Source of the DNA: Candidatus Acidiferrales bacterium
GTDB lineage: Bacteria; Acidobacteriota; Terriglobia; Acidiferrales; DATBWB01
DNA length: 39,447 nt
Reading direction: 5' to 3'
Assembly: GCA_036514995.1 (NCBI GenBank)
Contig: DATBWB010000107.1
Location: 1-39,447, forward strand
Both the position numbers and the translations under genes were made by a program. Below are positions 6,878 to 12,919 of this stretch, piece by piece; position 1 is the stretch's first letter, and every line of letters begins with the position of its first letter. The notes below the pieces were generated by a model. That model did not search any database. It was not told the DNA's origin and worked only from the letters and a program-made list of their open reading frames with translations.

Positions 6878-7927
6878 TCACTGCTCGGGGATCTTCCCCG
6901 TGACTTCGAGGTAGGTTCTTTCGACCGTGGCTGGCGCGCCATTTTTGAAATTGGGAAAGTCGGCTTGGTATCGGGCCAGATCGACACTCTTTTTGGCGTC
7001 GTCAAGGCTCTGGCCCTTGGCGACGGCATCTTTCACCGCTGCTACTGCGTCGGCAAGGAAACTGATGAGCCTCGAGAGTTGTTTCTTGCCCTGCTGCACC
7101 GGGCCGTGGCCGGGAATGGCGGTTTCGAAGTCCAAACGCTCCACGCTGCGGAGCGCCTCCACCCATTCCACGGGATAAGCATCGCGCATGAAGGGGATTC
7201 CGTTGGTCAGGAGATCGCCCGTTACGACCACTTTTTCTTTGGGAAGAAAAACCACCACATCGCCCCGGGTGTGGCCTTTGCCATAGTAGAGGACATAGAT
7301 GTCACGGCTGGGACGATGAAGGACGAGGCTCCGCTCAAAGGTGAGCGTCGGCAGAGTCGGCTGGATCGCTTGCAACTCCTCCAGATAGGACTTCAGGTCA
7401 GCAATCCGTTGCGACAACTGTTGGCGTTGTTCCTCGCTCAACGTTTCCCCTTGTTCACCTTTGCCGCTGGCCAGTCGCGCTTCCGCGGCGGTAATGTCGC
7501 GCGGCAAGTTGTTGAGCTGGTCCTGAATTCCGGGCAAGGCTTTGCCCGTCATGTCCTGCCGGGTGAGATGTTGCGAGATGTACTCCACGTTTGGCCCAAA
7601 CGCCCCGACGTAGGCCTGGTTGCCCTGCACGTGGTCGTTGTGCCAGTGGGTGTTTACGACATAGCGCACGGGGAGGGGCGTAATCTTCTTGATCTCGGCG
7701 ATCAATTCCCGCGCTGCGCTGGGACGGTAATGGGTGTCCACCACCAGGACTTCGCCGCGATCCACGATAAACGCGGCGTTGGCGCCCACGATCCTGCCTG
7801 GCTTGGGAATGGCCGCATAGACTCCGTCAGCCACTTTTTGGATGTCGAGGCTCTGGGAGAAGAGAGAGGCAGGGACGCAGAGGAGGCAGAGGAAGCAAAG
7901 GGCAAGGCTTTGGCGCGACGGTTTCAC
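6878..7927 (-). CDS. secreted metallo-beta-lactamase-fold hydrolase
   Basis: This is a zinc-dependent hydrolase of unknown substrate, probably periplasmic. The 349-aa protein has a signal peptide (basic start, LALCFLCLLCVPASLFSQ), then LVVDTHYRP, the zinc motif THWHNDHVQGN, VVVTGDLLTNG and IPGHGPVQQGK, all hallmarks of the fold. Between the two metal-ligand halves it has a charged helical insertion of about 45 residues (AAEARLASGKGEQGE...QRIADLKSYLEELQ). The GTG at 7927 is chosen because GGAGGA (plus strand 7931-7936) lies directly upstream and the signal peptide begins there. It resembles SoxH/quinoprotein-relay-type members more than true beta-lactamases. No neighbour indicates the substrate. 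Confidence 0.85.
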   Translation of the reverse strand: MKPSRQSLALCFLCLLCVPASLFSQSLDIQKVADGVYAAIPKPGRIVGANAAFIVDRGEVLVVDTHYRPSAARELIAEIKKITPLPVRYVVNTHWHNDHVQGNQAYVGAFGPNVEYISQHLTRQDMTGKALPGIQDQLNNLPRDITAAEARLASGKGEQGETLSEEQRQQLSQRIADLKSYLEELQAIQPTLPTLTFERSLVLHRPSRDIYVLYYGKGHTRGDVVVFLPKEKVVVTGDLLTNGIPFMRDAYPVEWVEALRSVERLDFETAIPGHGPVQQGKKQLSRLISFLADAVAAVKDAVAKGQSLDDAKKSVDLARYQADFPNFKNGAPATVERTYLEVTGKIPEQ

Positions 7928-8024
7928 ATTTCCTCCAGAAGAGTTGGCTCTTTGGCGAAGCGGCCAAGGATGCAATCAACGAGCACGGTCTGTCAAGGAT
8001 GCTGCTGGCCGGGGCCGTATTGGT

Positions 8025-8050
8025 GTAGGGGCAAGCTTCAGCTTGCCCTC
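8025..8050. repeat. GTAGGGGC-family palindromic repeat
   Basis: GTAGGGGC is followed by AAGCTTCAGCTTGCCCTC, with arms GGGCAAGCT/AGCTTGCCC and loop TC. It lies between the convergently reading ends of the metallo-hydrolase and UvrC-like genes. It is almost identical to the reverse complement of 9582-9608. Confidence 0.75.
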
Positions 8051-8159
8051 GTCCCGGGGCAGTCCGAAGACCGGCATACAAACAGTTCGCTCGGGAAGCC
8101 GAGATGGGACAGGAAGAAACGAGCCAAACGGATGACGGTGCAATGAGTGGCGCGCCCTC

Positions 8160-9404
8160 TCAGAACAGGTTTTGCGGCGCTTTGATCACGCGCGAGCAGG
8201 CATTGGCGAGCTTGCGCCAGGAAATTTCTCCGCGTTCCTCAAAGAGGATTTCGCCTTCGCGGGGTTTCGAGTGAAACCAGCGCGCGAGAAGCCACAAGTG
8301 CTCGGAAAGGTCGCGACCGGTGAACGGTGTGTCCTGCTTGCCCTGGGCTCGCCGCGGCGACTCGAAGGGTTCGCCCTGCGGGGCGGCAGGCTGCGGCTGC
8401 GTTCCGTTTTCAAGATTCGCCGTTCGCCCTTGGCCATTCGGCAGGGCTTGGCGCAACCGCTGTTCGAGCGACACCGGCCGGTCGGATTGCTCGCAGACGC
8501 GGAACGGAATGGCCTCGCCCAGCCGGCCCCGCTCGACGGGATAGAGAATCACAAAACCTTCTTCCACCGACTTCTGCACGACGATTGCATTCAAATCCTC
8601 GAGCGGGCGCTCGAGTTCTGTCCCGCCGCGAAGGATGCCCTCGAGCTTTTCGATTCGCTTGTGGATGGCGGCTGCCGATTCGAAGTGGGTTGCCGTCGAA
8701 GCCGCCTTGCGCTCGCCGGAAAGCTCTTCGAGCAACGATTGGCCGCGCGTCTTGAGAAAATGGGTCACCCGTGACACCTCTACGTCGTATTCAGCCTTGG
8801 TGCAACCGGCAAAGCAGGGCGCCAGGCACATCTTCATGTCGGAATAGATGCAGCCGGGGAACGTGGGATCGCGACGAATCTTGATCTGGCAGCGGCGCAT
8901 CTTGAAAAAATCGAGAAATTGGTCGGCAAATTTCTGGGCAGCCAGCCGGCTAAGAAACAGCCCAAAATAGAAACTTTCATCCGCTCGCCCTGGGCCGGTC
9001 GAAGGGTCGGCAATGCGCCGCGTGACGTAGCAGCGTGGATATTCACTCTTGAGGTTGACCTTGAGCATGGCCGGCGGCCGCAGACGCAAAAAATCGCGGT
9101 AACGCTCGGGAAAGAAGCGCCTGGCCTGCTCGTAAAGCACCACCGAAGACTCAAACGCCGAAGCCGTCACCCGATAGCGAATTATCTTGGTAAAGTCGCG
9201 GAGACGGAGTCGTTTCGATAAGGTTGCTTCCGGGTCGAGCAGCCGCATCAAGCGCCGCCGCAGGTTCGTTGTCTTCCCCAGGAAGGGGTCGGCCCTCATG
9301 TCCTCTTCGGAAAACAGCGCAACGACGCCGAGCTTTTCCGGGATTTGCTCGAACATGTCGGCGGCTGAGGGATCAAAGACAATTTCTTGGTCAAGTTCCA
9401 GCAT
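8160..9404 (-). CDS. UvrC/Cho-like protein with degenerate GIY-YIG domain
   Basis: The protein resembles the N-terminal half of the UvrC excision-repair nuclease, or the Cho homolog, which cut DNA 3' of lesions. A GIY-YIG-like domain is followed by a UvrC-type cysteine region (C..CIYSDMKMCLAPCFAGC) and a UVR-like helical segment (AAAIHKRIEKLEGIL). The C-terminal RNase H-like and helix-hairpin-helix parts of UvrC are absent; the length is 414 aa. The two catalytic tyrosines look replaced: GVVALF for GVYxF and FLGKTTNLRRRL for Y(V/I)GKAxNLRxR, so 3' cutting is doubtful. Two dispersed-repeat sequences are embedded in frame (about 8335-8410 and 8984-9010). The start is ATG 9404, with AAGGA just upstream. 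Confidence 0.8.
   Translation of the reverse strand: MLELDQEIVFDPSAADMFEQIPEKLGVVALFSEEDMRADPFLGKTTNLRRRLMRLLDPEATLSKRLRLRDFTKIIRYRVTASAFESSVVLYEQARRFFPERYRDFLRLRPPAMLKVNLKSEYPRCYVTRRIADPSTGPGRADESFYFGLFLSRLAAQKFADQFLDFFKMRRCQIKIRRDPTFPGCIYSDMKMCLAPCFAGCTKAEYDVEVSRVTHFLKTRGQSLLEELSGERKAASTATHFESAAAIHKRIEKLEGILRGGTELERPLEDLNAIVVQKSVEEGFVILYPVERGRLGEAIPFRVCEQSDRPVSLEQRLRQALPNGQGRTANLENGTQPQPAAPQGEPFESPRRAQGKQDTPFTGRDLSEHLWLLARWFHSKPREGEILFEERGEISWRKLANACSRVIKAPQNLF
8335..8410 (-). repeat. in-frame repeat sequence inside the UvrC-like gene (site 1)
   Basis: Read on the minus strand this part has ACCCTTCGAGTCGCC, then GGCGAGCCCAGGGCAAGC. It encodes the low-complexity stretch GEPFESPRRAQGKQD just before the conserved GRDLSEHLWLLARW. 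It shares the ACCCTTCGA...CAGGGC framework with site 2 at 8984-9010. It is read as an in-frame insertion of a dispersed repeat. Confidence 0.4.
8984..9010 (-). repeat. in-frame repeat sequence inside the UvrC-like gene (site 2)
   Basis: On the minus strand this reads ACCCTTCGACCGGCC followed by CAGGGCGAGCGG. The same type of sequence occurs as a dispersed repeat in many environmental bacterial genomes. It encodes DPSTGPGRADES between YVTRR and FYFG, where UvrC proteins normally have only a few residues. Confidence 0.45.
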
Positions 9405-9505
9405 GAGTCCTTGGCAACAGAACAATGGTGAACGGCGAAGAGCGCAGGGTCAAGACGAACCACAGATAAACATAGATGAACACAGACACCAACACACGAA
9501 TTCAT

Positions 9506-9532
9506 GTAGGGGCCGGTCTTCAGACCGCCCTC
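9506..9532. repeat. GTAGGGGC-family palindromic repeat
   Basis: GTAGGGGC is followed by CGGTCTTCAGACCGCCCTC. The inner arms CGGTCT/AGACCG close on loop TC. The frame matches 8025-8050 (same CTTCAG centre and CCCTC end), but the inner stem sequence is different and still self-complementary. Confidence 0.7.
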
Positions 9533-9581
9533 AAATAGGCTTCATAACAAGGAGGGGCCAGATAAAGAGGGGCAAAACAGT

Positions 9582-9608
9582 GAGGGGCAAGCTGAAGCTT
9601 GCCCCTAC
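9582..9608. repeat. GTAGGGGC-family palindromic repeat (inverted copy)
   Basis: GAGGGGCAAGCT, GA and AGCTTGCCCCTAC form a near-perfect palindrome. Its reverse complement equals the repeat at 8025-8050 apart from one extra C. Confidence 0.75.
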
Positions 9609-9813
9609 AGGACCTCGACTCGTGCCCTATGCCTTCCGCACACAAAGCCTGATGCGAAGATTCTCCCAAAGGTCTCTTTGCAGGTTCCGCTCGAGCTCGC
9701 CGTATGGCAGCGCGCTGTTCCTTGCATCCAAGACCAGTCCGATGGCCTTGTCTACGCCGGGGCGGCGCGAAAACATGATTGCTTGGCCTACTTTGACTCT
9801 TCGACTTTGGACC

Positions 9814-10959
9814 TTAGTATTGCCTAAGCACCCACGCGGCAATAATCATCCGCTGGATTTCAGAAGTCCCTTCGTAGATTTCGGTGATGCGAGCGTCGCG
9901 GTACATTCGCTCGACGGGATATTCGCGGGAGTAGCCATAACCGCCGTGGATCTGGATGGCCTTGTGGGTGACCCGGGTGGCCATTTCCGAGGCAAACAGT
10001 TTGGCCACTGAAGCCTCGAGCGAAAAGCGCGGCTTGGTGTCGGCCATGTAGGCGGCGCGGCGGGTCAGCAGGCGAGCCGCGTCAATCTCGGTTGCCATGT
10101 CGGCCAGCATGAACTGGATGGCCTGGAACTTGGCGATGGGTTGATTGAAGGCGATGCGTTGTTGGGCGTACTTGAGCGCTTCCTCGAAAGCACCCTGAGC
10201 GATGCCGGTGGCTTGCGCGGCAATGCCGATGCGCCCGCCATCGAGTGTCGCCAGGGCAATCTTGTAACCTTCGCTTTCTTTCCCGACCAGATTGGTCGCC
10301 GGAATTTCGCAATTGTCGAAGATCAACTCGACGCAGGCAGTGGCATTGATGCCGAGTTTTTTCTCTTCCTTGCCGACCTTGAACCCGGGAGTGCCTTTTT
10401 CCACGATGAAGGCGCTGATGCCCTTCTCGCCCTTGGTGATGTCCGTCATCGCATAGACAATCGCCGCATCGGCCACGCCGCCCACGGTGATCCAGATCTT
10501 CGTTCCATTAAGGACGTACTTATCGCCCCTGCCGACGGCGGTGGTTTTGAGCGCGGCGGCGTTCGAGCCGGCCTGGGGCTCGGTGAGCGCGTAGCAGCCG
10601 AGCTTTTCGCCTCGGGCAAAGGGCACCAGAAACTTCTTTTTTTGCTCTTCCGTTCCGAAATGGAGCACCGGGTCGCAAAAGAGAGAATTGTTGACCGAGA
10701 GGATGGCGCCGGTGGAAGCGCATACGCGGGAAATCTCTTCGATGACGATGCTATAGGCAATGTTGTCGAGCCCCGCGCCGCCATATTCCTGCGGCACGCA
10801 CACCCCCAGGAACCCCAGCTCGCCCGCTTTCTTGACCGTTTCCATGGGGAAGCGATGGGTTTCGTCAATCTCCTTGGCAAGCGGCTTGACTTCGCTTTCG
10901 GCAAATTCCCGAACCGTCTGTTGGATGAGTTTTTGCTCTTCGGTGAGTTCCAGATTCAT
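9814..10959 (-). CDS. acyl-CoA dehydrogenase
   Basis: This FAD enzyme oxidises acyl-CoA to trans-2-enoyl-CoA in fatty-acid or branched-chain degradation and passes electrons to ETF. The 381-aa protein is collinear with short-chain/butyryl-CoA dehydrogenases. It has an N-terminal helical domain (MNLELTEEQKLIQQTVREFAE), LTEPQAGSNAAALKTTA, ITVGGVADAAIVYAMTD, IQIHGGYGYSREYPVERMYRDARI and the terminal IYEGTSEIQR. The Glu in IYEGTSE (about residue 363) is at the catalytic base position of that subfamily. GGAAAGG lies upstream of the ATG. No partner beta-oxidation gene is adjacent, so the chain-length preference cannot be told. Confidence 0.95.
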   Translation of the reverse strand: MNLELTEEQKLIQQTVREFAESEVKPLAKEIDETHRFPMETVKKAGELGFLGVCVPQEYGGAGLDNIAYSIVIEEISRVCASTGAILSVNNSLFCDPVLHFGTEEQKKKFLVPFARGEKLGCYALTEPQAGSNAAALKTTAVGRGDKYVLNGTKIWITVGGVADAAIVYAMTDITKGEKGISAFIVEKGTPGFKVGKEEKKLGINATACVELIFDNCEIPATNLVGKESEGYKIALATLDGGRIGIAAQATGIAQGAFEEALKYAQQRIAFNQPIAKFQAIQFMLADMATEIDAARLLTRRAAYMADTKPRFSLEASVAKLFASEMATRVTHKAIQIHGGYGYSREYPVERMYRDARITEIYEGTSEIQRMIIAAWVLRQY

Positions 10960-10994
10960 GGCTGGCCTTTCCAGAGGCGCCTCGGGGGCGGCTC

Positions 10995-11019
10995 GCCCCG
11001 ATCAGTCGGGGCGGGGAAG
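10995..11019. repeat. YCCCGA-N4-TCGGGR palindromic repeat
   Basis: GCCCCGA, loop TCAG, TCGGGGC, then GGGGAAG. The same framework recurs at 15905-15929 and 38554-38577, with the loop and outer base pair changed. It lies between the HIT gene and the acyl-CoA dehydrogenase gene. Confidence 0.6.
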
Positions 11020-11145
11020 ACGCGTGTTGGGATGTTCGAACCCTGGCTACCAAGACGGGCATTCTAACGGGAGCGAGCCGGCAATGACAAGTAGCCGAGA
11101 GCCGGAGATGGAGAGCGGGGAAGAATCGTTCTGCATTTTGTCGAG

Positions 11146-11646
11146 CTACTTTTCGAAAAACGGCCTCAGCCTTCGGTACGTCGTGGCCAAGTCTTCCGGC
11201 TCGACGCGGGTTTCGCCCACGGTGGTGACAAAGCTGCTATCGCCGGTCCAGCGCGGCAGGACGTGGAGATGGACGTGGCTGGCCACGCCGGCGCCGGCGC
11301 AACGGCCGATGTTCATCCCGAGGTTGTAACCTTCCGGCTGATAGAGCTCGCCGAGCGCGATCTGCAAGCGGCGAGCGAGGGCCATCATTTCGGCAAGAGT
11401 GTCCGCGTCGAGAGCAGCGAGGTCGGCAACGTGCTCGTAGGGGCAGATCATGACGTGGCCGGTGGTGTAGGGAAAGCGGTTGAGGATGATGAAATTTCGC
11501 CTTCCGCGATGCAAAACCAGATTCGATTCGTCGGAAGCGGCGGCGGCCGTGGTGGAACCGCCCTGGGCATCGCAGAGGACGCAGGTATCGGCTCGGGTTG
11601 CGTTGGAAACGTACTGATAGCGCCAGGGAGTCCAGAGATAATCCAT
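11146..11646 (-). CDS. HIT-family nucleotide hydrolase/transferase
   Basis: HIT proteins cleave dinucleoside polyphosphates or AMP-amidates through a catalytic histidine. The 166-aa protein has the histidine triad SHVHLHVLPRW (His124/126/128), a CVLC pair at residues 22-25 that may bind zinc, and the opening MDYLWTPWRYQYV. These are seen in Ap4A-phosphorylase-like HIT proteins. RNFIILNRFPYTTGHVMICPYEHV forms the nucleotide-binding core. The start ATG is preceded by GGAGGCGAGG. It lies 39 bases downstream of the HU gene on the same strand and may be the last gene of the rpsA-sppA-HU unit. The exact substrate is unknown. Confidence 0.92.
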   Translation of the reverse strand: MDYLWTPWRYQYVSNATRADTCVLCDAQGGSTTAAAASDESNLVLHRGRRNFIILNRFPYTTGHVMICPYEHVADLAALDADTLAEMMALARRLQIALGELYQPEGYNLGMNIGRCAGAGVASHVHLHVLPRWTGDSSFVTTVGETRVEPEDLATTYRRLRPFFEK

Positions 11647-11685
11647 GCCGCCTCGCCTCCACCCCGTCCCGAGGGGGTCGAGTGC

Positions 11686-11994
11686 TTACCCGGTGGCGGG
11701 CTGGGTCTCGGCGGGCTTGATGCCGTTGACCATGTCCTTCAATTCCTTGCTCGGCTTGAAATAGGGAATGGTCTTGGCGGGCACGTCCACGCGCGTGCCG
11801 GTCTTTGGGTTGCGCCCGATGCGCGCCTGGCGCTTGCGGGTACGGAAGCTGCCAAAGCCGCGAATCTCGATCTTATCGCCGCCGCGAAGGGCCTTGACGA
11901 TGCTGTCGAAGATGGTTTCGACGACGGTTTCGGAATCCTTGCGCGTCATCTCAATGGCGCGGGAGACTTCTTCTACGAGTTCCGCCTTCGTCAT
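11686..11994 (-). CDS. HU/IHF-family DNA-bending protein
   Basis: This is a small histone-like protein that bends and compacts DNA as a dimer. The 102-aa product has MTKAELVEEVSRAIEMTRKDSETVVETIFDSIVKAL (helical dimer region), then GDKIEIRGFGSFRTRKRQARIGRNPKTGTRVDVPAKTIPYFKPSKELKD. This includes the GFGSF turn and the GRNPKTG arm tip that enters the minor groove. ATG 11994 is chosen because AAGGAG (plus strand 12001-12006) lies 6 bases upstream. That ribosome binding site straddles the sppA stop region at 12006, so translation of the two genes is probably coupled. Confidence 0.96.
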   Translation of the reverse strand: MTKAELVEEVSRAIEMTRKDSETVVETIFDSIVKALRGGDKIEIRGFGSFRTRKRQARIGRNPKTGTRVDVPAKTIPYFKPSKELKDMVNGIKPAETQPATG

Positions 11995-12005
11995 GGCTTG
12001 CTCCT

Positions 12006-12908
12006 TCATTTCCAAAGATACTGAAATTGTACCGGAGCTTCCGAGTTCCGCACCACCGGCGGCAACGGCAACTTATCGCCGATGAGCCAGTCGAGCAAAC
12101 TGCGTCGCTCCCTGGATGGATGAACCACTCTGGGCTCGCCCTTGATCCCCGCCAGCTTGGCCGCTTCCCGAATCGCATCGGGCAGGTTGCCGAGGCGATC
12201 CACCAGATGATTCTGGAGCGCCTGGGTGCCGGTGAAAACTTTTCCGTCGGCCAGCTTGCGAACTTCCTCCACCTTCATCTTCCGGCCTTCCGCCACCGCG
12301 TTCACGAAATGGCCGTAGATATCCTCGATCACGCCCTGAATGTAAGCCCGTTCCTCCGGAGTAAGATCCCGAGCCGGATTGCCGGCGTCCTTGAAAGCTC
12401 CGGACTTGATCACCACGTCCTTCATCTTGGCCCAGCGCAGCAACTCGCCATAGTTCGTCCACTGGGCAATGGCCCCGATGCTCCCCGTAATGCTGGAAGG
12501 GTTGGCAAAGATCTGCTGGGTGGCGCAGGCGATGTAATATCCTCCGGAAGCCCCCACCGAAGCGATGGAAGCGACCACAACCTTTTTCTTCTCTTCGCGG
12601 ACACGCTTGATCTCCGAGAAAACTTCTTGGGTGGCGGCTGCCGAACCGCCGGGCGTGTTCAGCCGGATGACAATCGCCCGCACGGAATCTTCTTTCCCGT
12701 ACTTTTGAATTTCCTCGACGATGTTGGAGACATCTCTGATTTCGCCGATGACATCGACGACGGCCACCTTGTCGCCGCCCAGCGCCAGGTCGCTTTCCAC
12801 CCCGCGCATCGAATAGAAGACAAGGACCAGGACTACGACGACAAAGGCCAGCAGCGCCGCCCCGCCAACGGCCATCCAGCGAAGCAAACTAGCTCGTTGC
12901 TCTACCAT
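12006..12908 (-). CDS. sppA: signal peptide peptidase SppA (short type)
   Basis: This membrane serine protease degrades leftover signal peptides and is related to ClpP. The 300-aa protein has one N-terminal membrane helix (about residues 10-33) with the catalytic domain outside. The Ser-Lys dyad is visible: Ser121 in SVGASGGYYIAC and Lys173 in KSGAFKDAG. LNTPGGSAAA forms the oxyanion/binding region, and SSITGSIGAIAQ is also typical. It matches the single-domain Bacillus-type SppA, not the double-length enterobacterial one. It starts 11 bases after rpsA and its end abuts the HU ribosome binding site, giving a tight three-gene operon. Confidence 0.94.
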   Translation of the reverse strand: MVEQRASLLRWMAVGGAALLAFVVVVLVLVFYSMRGVESDLALGGDKVAVVDVIGEIRDVSNIVEEIQKYGKEDSVRAIVIRLNTPGGSAAATQEVFSEIKRVREEKKKVVVASIASVGASGGYYIACATQQIFANPSSITGSIGAIAQWTNYGELLRWAKMKDVVIKSGAFKDAGNPARDLTPEERAYIQGVIEDIYGHFVNAVAEGRKMKVEEVRKLADGKVFTGTQALQNHLVDRLGNLPDAIREAAKLAGIKGEPRVVHPSRERRSLLDWLIGDKLPLPPVVRNSEAPVQFQYLWK

Positions 12909-12919
12909 GAGTTGCTCGG

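Larger units (their letters stand above)
9405..9813. other. repeat-rich intergenic stretch
   Basis: The stretch holds an AACCACAGATAAACATAGAT / GAACACAGAC type dispersed repeat near 9458-9487 and two GTAGGGGC-family palindromes (9506-9532, 9582-9608). It also has three AGGGGC words 15 bases apart (about 9553, 9568, 9583). A minus-strand reading frame (ATG 9776 to 9627, 49 aa, beginning MFSRRPGVDKAIGLVLDARN) has no ribosome binding site and no family I recognise. It may be a gene remnant. Confidence 0.5.

Noticed and set aside
6710-8146. 478-codon plus-strand frame opposite the metallo-hydrolase
   Set aside because: Its residues are composition-driven (His/Gly/Arg-rich). The minus strand has a signal peptide, zinc motif and ribosome binding site.
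9553-9590. Three AGGGGC words 15 bases apart as a CRISPR or iteron array
   Set aside because: The repeats are only six to seven bases, the third belongs to a palindromic repeat, and there are no unique spacers of CRISPR length.
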